Below, piece by piece: positions 1 through 9,045 of a stretch of 64,000 nt of DNA (the stretch's first letter is position 1; each line of letters starts with the position of its first letter). Origin of the DNA: Roseovarius gaetbuli (GTDB taxonomy: Bacteria > Pseudomonadota > Alphaproteobacteria > Rhodobacterales > Rhodobacteraceae); assembly GCF_900172365.1 (NCBI RefSeq), contig NZ_FWFJ01000001.1, forward strand, positions 124,001 to 188,000, given 5' to 3'. The position numbers and the translations under genes are program-made. The notes under the pieces are model-generated. The model was not told the origin of the DNA and did not search any database. It worked only from the letters and a program-made list of their open reading frames with translations.

Positions 1-176
1 TCAAGTTCGCGCACAAGATCGGCGATGAACACGAATGAGCCGCGCAAAAGGCCCACCACAGTCAGCTTTTTGGTGCCTGCAAATTCGGCCTCGATCTCGT
101 GTGACAGTGCCTCGATGCGGGCGGCGATGCTTTTGGCTGAGATCAGTTTGTCGATCACATAAGGACGATCCGGCAT
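1..176 (-). CDS. hpt: Hypoxanthine phosphoribosyltransferase, N-terminal part (cut by window edge)
   Basis: Only the first 58 codons are visible; the rest lies left of the window. The reading starts [20 protein letters not shown] and reaches [18 protein letters not shown]. The latter matches the phosphate-binding turn (VGxLKGSxxFxADL) near the start of hypoxanthine/guanine phosphoribosyltransferases, which salvage purine bases with PRPP. The ATG at 174-176 is preceded by a strong AAGGGGG ribosome site at about seven bases. It diverges from the RatA-like gene at 259. The family call rests on one motif and the overall N-terminal pattern, because the PRPP-binding motif is outside the window. Confidence 0.82.
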   Translation of the reverse strand, partial: MPDRPYVIDKLISAKSIAARIEALSHEIEAEFAGTKKLTVVGLLRGSFVFIADLVREL

Positions 177-258
177 AACACCCCCTTGAAATTTCCGCCC
201 CAGTCTATGACAAAGCGCGCCACTGTCACGTGAAAACCACTGTACATCCGGGGCCCTT

Positions 259-705
259 ATGCCATCACATTCCGAGACACGCACCCTGCGCTATTCAGCG
301 GATCAGATGTATGGGCTGGTGGCCGATGTGGCCAACTATCCCAAATTCCTGCCCTGGACGGCCGCCTCGCGGGTCCGAAGTGTGACGCCGCAGGCCGATG
401 GATCAGAGGTGATGGAGGCCGATCTCGTGGTCAGCTTCAAGGTCTTCCGTGAACGCTTTACAAGCCGGGTCGTGCTCTGGCCTGCGGCCCAACGGATCGA
501 GACCGAGTATCTTGACGGGCCGTTCAAATACCTCAAGTCCAACTGGCAGTTCCGCGATATCGAGGGTGGCTGTGAGATTGCCTTTGATGTGGATTTCGCC
601 TTCAAGAACAGAATTTTGCAGTCCGCAGCTGATCTGTTTTTCTTTGAGGCTATGAAGCGGATCGTGCGCGCGTTCGAAGAGCGCGCCGATGATCTTTACG
701 GCTAG
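259..705 (+). CDS. RatA/COQ10-like START-domain (SRPBCC) protein
   Basis: 148 residues, the usual size for the family. It begins with a pattern typical of the RatA/COQ10 branch of polyketide-cyclase-like proteins: [20 protein letters not shown] followed by ANYPKFLPW. Members bind hydrophobic ligands. Mitochondrial COQ10 binds coenzyme Q, and E. coli RatA was described as a ribosome-association toxin. In alphaproteobacteria the ubiquinone-binding role is more likely (inference). No signal peptide or membrane segment is seen. It is followed by a strong hairpin at 759-790 that serves the opposite-strand gene. Confidence 0.8.
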   Translation: MPSHSETRTLRYSADQMYGLVADVANYPKFLPWTAASRVRSVTPQADGSEVMEADLVVSFKVFRERFTSRVVLWPAAQRIETEYLDGPFKYLKSNWQFRDIEGGCEIAFDVDFAFKNRILQSAADLFFFEAMKRIVRAFEERADDLYG

Positions 706-742
706 GCCAGACACGCAAGCCAGCCCGTCAAGGGGGTCAACC

Positions 743-790
743 CATAAACAAAAAGATCGGGCGCTTTGCGATGGTTGTCGCAAAGCGCCC
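743..790 (-). terminator. Intrinsic terminator of the surface-type gene
   Basis: A perfect 13-bp stem (759-771 with 778-790) closes a 6-base loop. Read on the minus strand it is followed by a T-rich tail (743-757). It sits just past the stop codon of the minus-strand gene ending at 813. Confidence 0.85.
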
Positions 791-812
791 TTTGGTGAGG
801 AAGAATATATTC

Positions 813-1701
813 TCAGCCGCCAATGATATCGTCTTCACCCCAGATGGTAACAAAGAGTGTGGCCGTGTCGCCGCCTTCGATCGCATAGGTGAATTCGGTT
901 TGGGCGGTTTCGTCGGTGCCAAGATAGTCGAACTGACCATCCGCCGAGAAATCTACACTGCCATCGGCATACATGATGAGCAGCCCACCGCTCAAGCCGC
1001 TGACGATCTGCGCCACAGCCGTCGTATCGCCATTCACGCCTTCAACCTGACCCAGATATTGAAGGTCATCTGTTGTGTCGTTCTGAAGAACGGATGTCAT
1101 GCGCCCTTCCAGGGCATCGCCGCTGCCATCCCGGTTGAAGCCTTCGGTTTCAAACACGAAAAGAAAGTCGTCATTGGCGATATGTACCGGATCCGGGTCG
1201 ACGGCCGGGTCCGCCTCGATTGGCGCTTCGCCCCCGATTTTAAGCGAATCCTCCCGGCTGCCGTCTTCTTGGCCGACACTGGTCAGGCGAACGGCAAAAT
1301 CCTGGCCCAGGATGCTTTCAATGGTCAGATCGACATTGCTTTGGGACAGAATAAAGCTTGTCTCGCGAATATCGTCTTCTCCGATGTCGGCGGTCCCGAA
1401 CTGAACACCGCTGTCGAATTTACCGTAATCATTGACCACTTCGCCATTGATATTGGTGAAGCTGTCGATTTTGGATGACACCATCCACCTTGAATTTCAC
1501 CCCGGTGACATCATCGCCTGAGACGGTCAAACCGTCAGCAAGGCTGTCGTCCGCTAGGTCAAAGAAGATTGCGTTCAGATCACCAATAGAGCCGGTGTCA
1601 TCCAGCACGGAAAGGTCAAATTTCAGCGATCCATCTTCAAGTTCAGTCACGATGATCTTGATATTGACATCGCCTGTCAGCACGAAGGTTGAGGTACTCA
1701 T
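813..1701 (-). pseudogene. Surface/secreted-type protein with cadherin-like C-terminus, apparently frameshifted
   Basis: Two overlapping minus-strand readings look like halves of one protein. The first (1701 to about 1473) runs from MSTSTFVLTGDVNIKIIVTE to VTGVKFKVDG. The second, in another frame (about 1473 to 813), continues with KIDSFTNINGEVVNDYGKFD and ends with an acidic repeat-like segment (ADGSVDFSADGQFDYLGTDE) resembling VCBS/cadherin-like modules. Dropping one G of the GG pair at 1473-1474 on the plus strand joins the frames as KVDGVIKIDSFTN, so an extra base is the simplest explanation. The joined product would be about 295 residues, acidic, Gly/Asp-rich and cysteine-free, as expected for calcium-binding exported proteins. 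No Sec signal is visible at the N-terminus, so type I secretion is possible. A sequencing error cannot be excluded. Confidence 0.6.
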
Positions 1702-1857
1702 AAGTGTCTATCTCCCAAGAAAGTAATTTTTTGCACAAAATGCTCTGTGTGGCGGAGGGAGGCTAAACAAGGCTGCTATATGGCGTAATAGCGGCGATTA
1801 GCGCCGATTTATAAAAACAGTGTTGAATATTCCTCATGGTATGACCGGGGCCTGGCT

Positions 1858-1893
1858 GTCTTGACCGGGCGTTCAGAGAGGCCCGATCAAGAC
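1858..1893 (-). terminator. Long hairpin downstream of amt
   Basis: GTCTTGA/TCAAGAC plus CGGGC/GCCCG with one internal mismatch forms a stem of about 12 bp just past the amt stop codon. There is no T-run on the amt strand, so it may act as an mRNA-stabilising 3' hairpin or a weak terminator. Confidence 0.5.
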
Positions 1894-1903
1894 ATTTTGC
1901 CGC

Positions 1904-3082
1904 CTAGCTGCTCATGTCGTAGGCGCGCTCGCCGTGAACGCTTAGGTCAAGACCGTTGGTTTCGGTTTCAAGATCAACCCGAAGCGGCGTGACAAGCGAC
2001 ACCAGCTTGACCAGAACCACCGTGACAACCGTCGTGAAGATGCCCACGATGGCGAGCGAGCCAAGTTGCGCCGCCCAGGTTCCGGCGCCAAAGGCCGCGA
2101 TCATGATCGTGCCGAAAATGCCGCCCACGCCATGCACCGCGAAGACATCCAGCGTGTCGTCGATGTGCAGCTTTTCGCGGATCAGGTTGACCGCCTCCTG
2201 ACACAGAACCCCGGCAATCGCGCCGATGATAAGCGCCTCTACCGGGCTGACAAAGCCGCTTGCGGGTGTGATTGACGCAAGTCCGGCGATGGTGCCGGTC
2301 ACGATGCCGACAAGCGAGGCGCGGCCGAACTTGATCTTTTCCCAGAGCGCCCAGCTGAGCGAGGCGGTTGCCGCCGAGATATGAGTCACGGTCAGCGCCA
2401 TCGCGGCGCCGCCGTCGGCCGCCAATTGCGAGCCGCCATTAAAGCCGAACCAGCCGACCCAGAGCATCGCCGCCCCGATCATCACGAAACCGGGGTTGTG
2501 CGGCGGCGTGGTGCGGTTCTTGCGCGCCCCAAGCATCACCGCGATGATCAGCGCCGCCAGACCGGCCGTTTCATGCACCACGATGCCGCCGGCGAAATCC
2601 TTGACGCCGGTCTCGCCGAAAATGCCGCCATCCGCCAGAAAGCCGCCGCCCCAGATCCAATGGGTCACCGGCGCATAACAGAGCAGCATCCAGAGGCCCG
2701 AGAACAGCAGGACAAAGCCAAACCCAATCCGCTCGACATAGGCGCCAACAATCAGCGCCGGGGTGATGATCGCGAATGTCATCTGAAAGGCAAAGAACAG
2801 AACCTCGGGCAGGGTGCCCGACAGGCTATCGGCGGTGACGCCACTGAGGAACATCTTGCCCAAGCCGCCCCAGAGCGCGTTGCCATCGCCAAAGGCAATG
2901 GAGTACCCGGCGACAAGCCAAAGCACGCTCATCAAACAGGCAATCGCATAACACTGCATGAACACGCTCAGCACGTTGCGCGCGCGCACGAGGCCGCCGT
3001 AAAACAGGGCAAGCCCCGGCAATGTCATAAACAGCACCAGCGCCGTTGCCACAATGATCCAGGCGGTATCCGCTCCGTTCAT
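1904..3082 (-). CDS. amtB: Ammonium transporter Amt
   Basis: 392-residue integral membrane protein of the Amt/Mep/Rh family. It begins ADTAWIIVATALVLFMTLPG and continues with GLALFYGGLVRARNVL, the classical first helix and signature loop. The two pore histidines are recognisable in VVHETAGLAAL (mid-protein) and FAVHGVGGIFGT (C-terminal third). About eleven hydrophobic segments follow one another, and the cytosolic tail ends with HGERAYDMSS. It transports ammonium or ammonia across the inner membrane. No glnK/PII gene is adjacent, which is unusual because many bacteria pair the two. The start ATG at 3082 has GAGAGGAAAAGAG before it. A 17-bp inverted repeat at 3197-3213, like the one before dusB-ntrBC, suggests nitrogen control. 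Confidence 0.95.
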   Translation of the reverse strand: MNGADTAWIIVATALVLFMTLPGLALFYGGLVRARNVLSVFMQCYAIACLMSVLWLVAGYSIAFGDGNALWGGLGKMFLSGVTADSLSGTLPEVLFFAFQMTFAIITPALIVGAYVERIGFGFVLLFSGLWMLLCYAPVTHWIWGGGFLADGGIFGETGVKDFAGGIVVHETAGLAALIIAVMLGARKNRTTPPHNPGFVMIGAAMLWVGWFGFNGGSQLAADGGAAMALTVTHISAATASLSWALWEKIKFGRASLVGIVTGTIAGLASITPASGFVSPVEALIIGAIAGVLCQEAVNLIREKLHIDDTLDVFAVHGVGGIFGTIMIAAFGAGTWAAQLGSLAIVGIFTTVVTVVLVKLVSLVTPLRVDLETETNGLDLSVHGERAYDMSS

Positions 3083-3196
3083 CTCTTTTCCTCTCCATGG
3101 GTTTTTTTCGGTTTGTGACGGTTCAACCGAATACGGAGCGGTAAAAAAAGCGGCAATCGTATCTGAAGGCGCCCAAAGAGCGGGCGTTATGCAAAG

Positions 3197-3213
3197 CGCC
3201 TAAAAATTAGGCT
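3197..3213 (-). promoter_or_regulatory. Candidate NtrC operator upstream of amt
   Basis: CGCCTAAAAATTAGGCT is a near-perfect dyad with core GC-N11-GC around an A/T centre, the geometry of the enteric NtrC site (TGC-N11-GCA). It lies about 115 bp before the amt start. It shares 13 consecutive bases (GCCTAAAAATTA plus the preceding or following position) with the site before dusB. About 30 bp farther upstream (3226-3240) there is a weaker TGC-N9-GCA element. Confidence 0.5.
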
Positions 3214-3247
3214 GTAATTCGGGCCTGCGCCCAATTTGCACGCGAAG

Positions 3248-3715
3248 TCAGTTTACGGCTTTTGCCAGAAGATCAAGCGCATGCGCGGTGCTGGCAAGGC
3301 GCACGCCCTCACGGCCAAGGGCACCGAATTCGATGGTTTCAACCAGCACCGGCGCGCCCCTTTGGGCAAGACCAAAGCAGACCCGGCCCTCGGGCTTGTG
3401 CTCTGATCCGCCGGGGCCTGCGATGCCGGTGACGGACACCGCGATATCGGCAGCAGAGTGGTGCAGGGCGCCCGACGCCATCTCGGCGGCCACCTGTTCC
3501 GAGACCGCGCCATGGGCGTCTAGCGTGGCCGTGGCAACGCCAAGCATGTCCTGTTTCGCCGCGTTGGAATAGGTTACGAAGCCCCGGTCAAACGCATCCG
3601 AAGAGCCCGCTATATCGGTCAGCCGCGCGGCGATCATCCCGCCGGTACAGCTTTCGGCGGTGGCGATGCGCAGGCCCTTTTCGCGCGCTCGCGCAAGGAT
3701 CTCGGAAACCGTCAT
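3248..3715 (-). CDS. CinA C-terminal-domain protein (nicotinamide-nucleotide amidase type)
   Basis: 155 residues from the ATG at 3715. A longer in-frame reading to 3760 exists, but its extra N-terminus overlaps pgpA and is not family-like. The motifs TAESCTGG near the N-terminus and SVTGIAGPGG in the middle are the hallmark of the CinA C-terminal domain (PncC). PncC deamidates nicotinamide mononucleotide in NAD recycling. The large N-terminal MoCF-like domain of full CinA is absent, as in stand-alone PncC/YgaD. The start overlaps the stop of pgpA as ATGA, so translation is probably coupled in the ispDF-pgpA-cinA operon. Confidence 0.9.
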   Translation of the reverse strand: MTVSEILARAREKGLRIATAESCTGGMIAARLTDIAGSSDAFDRGFVTYSNAAKQDMLGVATATLDAHGAVSEQVAAEMASGALHHSAADIAVSVTGIAGPGGSEHKPEGRVCFGLAQRGAPVLVETIEFGALGREGVRLASTAHALDLLAKAVN

Positions 3716-4209
3716 GCGCCCAGGAGGCCATGCGAGATCGCGGCCCCTGCCATGACGCAAAGCGCTGCGGCGATACCGGCGAAGATATCATCAAGCATCA
3801 CGCCAAGCGGGTCATTGCGCCGATCCGCCCAGCCGATCGGGCCGGGCTTGAGGATATCGAACAGGCGAAACGCCACGAAACCCGTGACCCAACCCGGCCA
3901 AAGCGCCAGCATGTCGACGCCCGCGTGGGTCGCGCCGATCGAGACCGGCAAAAGCGCAAGCCATTGTCCGGCGACCTCGTCGATCACGATCTCGGAGGGG
4001 TCGTGATCATCTTTTCCTTTTGTTTCCCGTGCTGTGGCCCACACTCCTAATGTGAATGAAAGGGCAACACCAAGCGCCAAAAGGATCGGACCACCCAGCA
4101 CATGCAAGGCCCATGCCGTCGGCAGGGCGGCGAGCGATCCCCATGTTCCGGGTGCCGGGCGCAGGTGGCCGACACAGAAAAACGTTGCAATCAAATGACT
4201 TACGCGCAT
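3712..4209 (-). CDS. pgpA: Phosphatidylglycerophosphatase A
   Basis: 165 residues, several hydrophobic segments, with the PgpA signatures [15 protein letters not shown] and [14 protein letters not shown]. The enzyme removes phosphate from phosphatidylglycerol phosphate at the inner membrane, the last step of phosphatidylglycerol synthesis. Its start overlaps the end of ispDF by ten bases and its stop overlaps the start of the CinA-like gene by four. The three genes are therefore one transcription unit running leftwards. Confidence 0.93.
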   Translation of the reverse strand: MRVSHLIATFFCVGHLRPAPGTWGSLAALPTAWALHVLGGPILLALGVALSFTLGVWATARETKGKDDHDPSEIVIDEVAGQWLALLPVSIGATHAGVDMLALWPGWVTGFVAFRLFDILKPGPIGWADRRNDPLGVMLDDIFAGIAAALCVMAGAAISHGLLGA

Positions 4210-5348
4210 ATCTTCACCAATGTTACGGCGGCTTGTGCCGCGATGCCTTCTTCGCGCCCGGTAAACCCGAGCCGCTCTGACGTGGTTGCCTTGACCGAAA
4301 TCCGGTCAACCGTGACGCCGGTGATCTCGGCCAATGCCGCCTGCATGGCGGCGGAATGGGGCGTGATCTTGGGGCGCTCACAGATAAGAGTGACGTCCAT
4401 ATTGTTGATTTTAAATCCATGTTCCGTCGCAAGGGCAACGGCATGGCGCAGGAAGATATGGCTTTCGGCGCCTTTCCATTGCGGATCACTTGGGGGGAAA
4501 TGACGCCCGATATCGCCCATGGCCATCCCGCCGTAGATCGCATCGGTGAGCGCATGCATGCCAACATCGGCGTCGGAGTGCCCCTGAAGCCCGCGCTCAT
4601 GCGGCACGGCGACACCACAGAGCATGACATGATCGCCCGCGCCAAAACGGTGCACGTCAAAGCCTGAGCCGATGCGAATATCCATTTGATCCCTCAGTAT
4701 TTTCTCTGCCCGTTCAAAATCGGGCGGATGGGTGATTTTCAGGTTGCTCTCATCGCCCTCAACGATGCTGACCGCAAGCCCTGCGGCGCGCGCGACCTCG
4801 ACATCATCGGAGGCACCACCCGGATGGGCGCGATGCGCGGCAAGGATGGCCACAAAATCAAAGGCTTGCGGGGTCTGGGCGCGGTAAAGGCCGCTTCGAT
4901 CTTTCGTGCCTGCGACCTGTCCGTCAGCGCCAATCCAAAGGGCATCGGTCACCGCAAGGGCCGGGGCGACGCCGGGGGTGTCGCCGGTTTGAACCCGCGC
5001 AGCAATCTGGGCGATATGCGCCGGGGTGATACAGCACCGGGCGACATCGTGGATCAGGACATGGGTAACATCGCCACCATTCGCGGCGAGATACTCAAGC
5101 CCGTTGCGCACCGACCCGGCGCGGCTGTCACCGCCGGTTGTGATCTCTATATCCGGTGAGTCGGGCAAAAGCCCGAGGTCATCGGCGTGCAGCACCACGA
5201 GGATGCGACTGACCACAGGCGTGGCGTGAAAGGCGTCCAGCGTCCAGTCGATCACCCGGCGCCCGCCAAGCGGCTGCCATTGCTTGGGGCCTGGCGTGCC
5301 TGCGCGCTGGCCTCGGCCTGCGGCAACGATAAGGGCGGCGATTGTCAT
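4200..5348 (-). CDS. ispDF: Bifunctional IspD/IspF (MEP pathway cytidylyltransferase and cyclodiphosphate synthase)
   Basis: 382 residues carrying two MEP-pathway enzymes in one chain. Residues 1 to about 220 are IspD ([20 protein letters not shown], the nucleotide-binding loop). From about residue 225 the IspF domain begins, with [21 protein letters not shown] (metal ligands) and the C-terminal [18 protein letters not shown]. Together they turn MEP and CTP into CDP-ME and later CDP-ME-2-phosphate into ME-cPP; IspE is encoded elsewhere. The fusion is known in several alphaproteobacteria. dxs and ispA, also for isoprenoids, lie at 59.3-62.2 kb in this window. Confidence 0.96.
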   Translation of the reverse strand: MTIAALIVAAGRGQRAGTPGPKQWQPLGGRRVIDWTLDAFHATPVVSRILVVLHADDLGLLPDSPDIEITTGGDSRAGSVRNGLEYLAANGGDVTHVLIHDVARCCITPAHIAQIAARVQTGDTPGVAPALAVTDALWIGADGQVAGTKDRSGLYRAQTPQAFDFVAILAAHRAHPGGASDDVEVARAAGLAVSIVEGDESNLKITHPPDFERAEKILRDQMDIRIGSGFDVHRFGAGDHVMLCGVAVPHERGLQGHSDADVGMHALTDAIYGGMAMGDIGRHFPPSDPQWKGAESHIFLRHAVALATEHGFKINNMDVTLICERPKITPHSAAMQAALAEITGVTVDRISVKATTSERLGFTGREEGIAAQAAVTLVKICA

Positions 5349-5395
5349 GCCCTTGATTTATGCCGCGCCGCAGACAAGCGCAATGGCTGTGCGGT

Positions 5396-5442
5396 TGCCT
5401 AAAAATTAAGCACAGGCGCTTTCAATGTTGCTATTTTAGGCC
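5396..5442 (+). promoter_or_regulatory. Candidate tandem NtrC operator between ispDF and dusB-ntrBC
   Basis: TGCCTAAAAATTAAGCA (5396-5412) has exactly the TGC-N11-GCA spacing of known NtrC sites. A second, weaker copy in reverse orientation (5426-5442, TATTTTAGGCC half conserved) starts exactly 30 bp later, three helical turns. It lies about 65-110 bp before the dusB start, a position suited to autoregulation of the dusB-ntrBC operon. Confidence 0.55.
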
Positions 5443-5505
5443 TGTGAACATTGTTTCAGGCTGGATTCACAGCTAGAACAGCGCCATTGCACAAGGATTA
5501 GGCAT

Positions 5506-6507
5506 GTGACCCTGCAAGTGACCGATCACCCGATGACGACCCCGGTTTTGCTCGCCCCTCTGGCGGGAATCACCGACTTGCCGTTTCGCAACGTGGTCTC
5601 GCGCTTTGGCGCGGGGCTCGTGGTCAGTGAAATGATCGCAAGTCAGGAAATGGTGCAGGCCCGCCCCTGTGCGCGCGGCAAGGCCGAGCTTGGCTTTGGG
5701 ATTGAAAACACCGCCGTGCAACTGGCCGGGCGCGAGGCGCATTGGATGGCCGAGGCCGCCCGCATGGTCGAGGCCAATGGCGCGCGGATCATTGATATCA
5801 ACATGGGCTGCCCGGCGAAAAAGGTTACGAGTGCGGCGGGCAACGGCGCCAGCGGCTCGGCCCTGATGAAGGACCTCGATCACGCGCTCGGCCTGATCGA
5901 GGCGGTGGTTGGCGCGGTCACGGTGCCGGTCACGCTCAAGACGCGGCTTGGCTGGGATGACGCGCTCATGAATGCGCCCGAGCTGGCCAAGCGCGCCGAA
6001 GCCGCGGGCATCGCGATGATCACCATTCACGGGCGCACCCGCTGTCAGTTTTATAAGGGCCGCGCCGATTGGGCGGCGATTGCAGATGTCAAACAGGCGG
6101 TTGGCATCCCGGTGATTGCCAATGGCGATATCACTGGCGTTGCGCAAGCGCGCGAGGCGCTGCACCTGTCGGGGGCGGATGGGGTGATGATCGGGCGCGG
6201 GGCGCAAGGGCGCCCGTGGATTTTGGCCCAGGTCGCGGCGGCGCTTTACGGCGCGCCTGCGCCAAAGGTGCCACAAGGCGCGGCCCTGGCCGAGCTTGTT
6301 GGCGAGCATTACGAGGCAATGATCCGATTTTACGGCGCGGTCCTTGGGCTGCGCAACGCGCGCAAGCATCTTGGCTGGTATATGGATGCGGTTGGCACCG
6401 AACCGGCGCTGCGTCGGCGCATCCTGACCAGCAAACAGATCGACGAGGTTCTGGCCCTGATCCCGGCGGCCATGGCGGATGCAAATCCCGGAAAGGTGGC
6501 GGCATGA
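5506..6507 (+). CDS. dusB: tRNA-dihydrouridine synthase (NifR3 family)
   Basis: 333 residues from the GTG at 5506, which has AAGGA ten bases upstream; an in-frame ATG at 5533 is the alternative. Features of the Dus TIM-barrel are VLLAPLAGITDLPFRNVVSR at the N-terminus, INMGCPAKKVTS with the catalytic cysteine, TIHGRTRCQFYKG, and GVMIGRGAQGRPWI (FMN phosphate site). The enzyme reduces uridines in the D-loop of tRNA using FMN and NADPH. Position as first gene before ntrB is the nifR3-ntrBC arrangement known from Rhodobacter. The stretch after the catalytic Cys (TSAAGNGASGSALM) is a few residues longer than I expect for the family. Confidence 0.94.
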   Translation: MTLQVTDHPMTTPVLLAPLAGITDLPFRNVVSRFGAGLVVSEMIASQEMVQARPCARGKAELGFGIENTAVQLAGREAHWMAEAARMVEANGARIIDINMGCPAKKVTSAAGNGASGSALMKDLDHALGLIEAVVGAVTVPVTLKTRLGWDDALMNAPELAKRAEAAGIAMITIHGRTRCQFYKGRADWAAIADVKQAVGIPVIANGDITGVAQAREALHLSGADGVMIGRGAQGRPWILAQVAAALYGAPAPKVPQGAALAELVGEHYEAMIRFYGAVLGLRNARKHLGWYMDAVGTEPALRRRILTSKQIDEVLALIPAAMADANPGKVAA

Positions 6508-7568
6508 TTGATCAGGATGCCATCTGGGCCTCGCTTCCGGTGCCGGCACTTGTGCTTGACGACAGCGACATGATCGTGCGGATCAACCCGGCCGCCGAGG
6601 GATTCCTGATGACTTCGTCAAAGGCGCTGATCGGTCAGCCGGTCTGGGACAAGCTGGCGGTGAATGCGCCGCTGGAAGAGGCCTTCGAGAGGGCGCGCGC
6701 CAACAATGCGCCACTTTTTGTCAACGACGTCGATGTCGGCAATGGCGAGCGCGCGCCGATGCAGTGCAATTTGCAGGTCTCGCCGCTGGCCGGGCAGGCG
6801 GGGCATATGCTCATGCTGATCAGCCCGCGCGAGCTTGCCGGGCGCATGACCCAGAACAGCAGCGTCAAGGCGGCGGCCAAATCGGCGATCGGCATGGCCG
6901 AGATGCTGGCCCATGAGATCAAGAACCCGCTGGCGGGCATCACCGGCGCAGCCCAGCTATTGTCGATGACGCTTAGCCCCGAGGACCTTGAGCTGACCGA
7001 TCTGATCGTCAGCGAGAGCCGACGCATCGTCGCCCTGCTGGAGCGGGTTGAACAGTTCGGCAATATCGTCGCGCCCGATCTCAAACCGGTGAACCTGCAT
7101 GATGTGCTGGATCGCGCGCGTCGTTCGGCGATGCTTGGCTTTGCGGCGCATATGGCGCTGGTCGAGGATTACGATCCCTCGCTGCCGCTGGCGCTTGGCG
7201 ATGCGGATCAGCTTTTGCAGGTGGTGCTGAACCTGTTGAAAAATGCCAGTGAGGCGGCCGGGGGCAAGCCTGGCACGATCCGCCTCAGAACCTATTACGA
7301 GCAATCCCTGCGGGTGCGCGGGGGCGATGGCGCGGAAAAGGCGCTTCCGCTGCAAATCGAGATTACCGATGACGGGCCGGGCCTTCCGCCCGAGATTGCC
7401 GAGGATGTGTTCGACCCTTTCGTGTCGGGGCGTGAAAACGGCACCGGCCTTGGGCTCGCGCTCGCGGCCAAGATCATTTCGGACCACGACGGCTGGATTT
7501 CGGTCACCTCGGTGCCCGGACGCACCGTGTTCCGGATTTCTCTGCAACGCGCAGTAACCAACAGATAA
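6504..7568 (+). CDS. ntrB: Nitrogen-regulation sensor histidine kinase NtrB
   Basis: 354 residues. The ATG at 6504 overlaps the dusB stop (ATGA). Order of domains: PAS (residues about 5-110), dimerisation/phosphoacceptor helix with EMLAHEIKNPLAGITGAAQL (the phospho-His), then the ATP-binding domain with NLLKNASEAAG (N box), DDGPGLP (G1) and NGTGLGLALA (G2). It is cytosolic, with no membrane segment. NtrB phosphorylates or dephosphorylates NtrC in response to PII state and hence glutamine. A longer in-frame reading starting at 6069 overlaps dusB and is not the real start. Confidence 0.95.
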   Translation: MIDQDAIWASLPVPALVLDDSDMIVRINPAAEGFLMTSSKALIGQPVWDKLAVNAPLEEAFERARANNAPLFVNDVDVGNGERAPMQCNLQVSPLAGQAGHMLMLISPRELAGRMTQNSSVKAAAKSAIGMAEMLAHEIKNPLAGITGAAQLLSMTLSPEDLELTDLIVSESRRIVALLERVEQFGNIVAPDLKPVNLHDVLDRARRSAMLGFAAHMALVEDYDPSLPLALGDADQLLQVVLNLLKNASEAAGGKPGTIRLRTYYEQSLRVRGGDGAEKALPLQIEITDDGPGLPPEIAEDVFDPFVSGRENGTGLGLALAAKIISDHDGWISVTSVPGRTVFRISLQRAVTNR

Positions 7569-7581
7569 GGGAGCATAAGCC

Positions 7582-8946
7582 ATGGATGGCACGGTACTTG
7601 TTGCTGATGATGACCGCACGATCAGGACAGTTCTGACGCAGGCCCTGACGCGGGCGGGGTGCAAGGTCCATGCCACCTCAAGCCTGACCACGCTGATGCG
7701 GTGGGTCGGCGAGGGCAAGGGCGACGTGGTGATCAGCGACGTGATGATGCCCGACGGGAATGGTCTTGAGATGCTGCCCAAGATCGCCGCCGACCGGCCC
7801 GGATTGCCGGTGATCGTCATCTCGGCGCAAAACACCATCATGACGGCGATCAAGGCGGCCGAGGCCGAGGCCTATGATTACCTGCCCAAGCCGTTCGACC
7901 TGCCTGACCTGATGAAGCGCACGGCGCGCGCGCTTGAAAGCAGGGTGCGCACGGCGCCGCGCATCAACACCGAGGCCGAGCGCCCGGACGAGTTGCCGCT
8001 GATCGGGCGCACCCCGGCGATGCAGGCGCTTTACCGGGTGGTTGCGCGGATCATGAACACCGACCTGCCGGTGATGATCTGTGGCGAATCGGGCACCGGA
8101 AAGTCGCTGATTGCCAAGGCGATCCATGATTTCTCGGATCGCCGCACCCTGCCGTTCGTGACCGTCAGGCCGAGCGATCTGCGCGATATGGATGGTCCCG
8201 CCAAGGTGATGGCGCGGGCCAAGGGCGGCACCATCGTTCTGGACGAGATCACCGATCTTCCGCCCGAAGCACAGGGGCGGGTTGTGCGGATGATGGATGC
8301 GCCCGGCGATCACGTGCCGCGTTTCATGGCCACAAGCCAGGCCCAGCCCGGCGGGGCGCTCGAGGCGGGCACGCTGCGAGAGGATCTCTATTACCGGCTG
8401 AGTGGCGCGGTGATCGACGTGCCGGCCCTGCGCGAGCGGGTCGAGGATATTCCGCTTTTGGCCGAACATTTCCTGGCCCGCGACGAGCGTGACGGCCAGC
8501 CGCCGCGCCATCTTTCGCCAGAGGCCGCAGAGCTTATCCGCGCCTATAGCTGGCCGGGCAACGTGCGCCAGCTTGAGAATGCGGTGCGCCGCATCGGGCT
8601 GACGGCGATGGCCGAAGAAATCAACCGCTCCGAGGTAGAGGCGGTGCTTGGCAATCAGCCGCGTGCCGAGCCGGTGATGGGCCAGCAGCGCGGTGAGAGC
8701 CTCTCGGCTTCGGTGGCGGGGCATTTGCAACGCTACTTTGATCTGCATGGCACGGCACTTCCGCCGCCGGGCCTCTATGCGCGAATCCTGCGCGAGATCG
8801 AGATGCCGCTTTTGGAAATCGCCCTTGATGCGACGGGCGGAAATCAGGCGAAATGCGCCGACCTTCTGGGCATCAACCGCAATACTTTGCGCAAGAAGAT
8901 CACCGATCTGGATATTAACGTGACACGCCGCCGCAAGTTGATGTAA
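7582..8946 (+). CDS. ntrC: Nitrogen-regulation response regulator NtrC (sigma-54-independent type)
   Basis: 454 residues, 13 bp after ntrB. Receiver domain at residues 1-120 with the acidic pocket VADDD and phospho-Asp in [13 protein letters not shown]. The AAA+ domain has Walker A GESGTGKS and Walker [10 protein letters not shown]. Between them the segment that should contain GAFTGA is missing: [19 protein letters not shown] leads straight into Walker B. The C-terminal Fis-type helix-turn-helix ends in [20 protein letters not shown]. Loss of GAFTGA is the known hallmark of Rhodobacter NtrC, which works with the housekeeping RNA polymerase instead of sigma-54. This fits the operator sites found before amt and dusB. 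Confidence 0.95.
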   Translation: MDGTVLVADDDRTIRTVLTQALTRAGCKVHATSSLTTLMRWVGEGKGDVVISDVMMPDGNGLEMLPKIAADRPGLPVIVISAQNTIMTAIKAAEAEAYDYLPKPFDLPDLMKRTARALESRVRTAPRINTEAERPDELPLIGRTPAMQALYRVVARIMNTDLPVMICGESGTGKSLIAKAIHDFSDRRTLPFVTVRPSDLRDMDGPAKVMARAKGGTIVLDEITDLPPEAQGRVVRMMDAPGDHVPRFMATSQAQPGGALEAGTLREDLYYRLSGAVIDVPALRERVEDIPLLAEHFLARDERDGQPPRHLSPEAAELIRAYSWPGNVRQLENAVRRIGLTAMAEEINRSEVEAVLGNQPRAEPVMGQQRGESLSASVAGHLQRYFDLHGTALPPPGLYARILREIEMPLLEIALDATGGNQAKCADLLGINRNTLRKKITDLDINVTRRRKLM

Positions 8947-9045
8947 AACTGCAACAGGACTGTGACTATTTGGGGCGTCCCGTCCCGAATTGTCCAGATG
9001 TTGCGGGGGGCATCTTGTCACCCCACTAGCCGATGGGGGGCATGC

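Noticed and set aside
3083..3247. Sigma-54 (-24/-12) promoter before amt
   Set aside because: No TGGC-N9/10-TTGCA arrangement found; NtrC lacks the sigma-54 contact motif.
5473..6549. 358-codon minus-strand frame opposite dusB
   Set aside because: Shadow of dusB.
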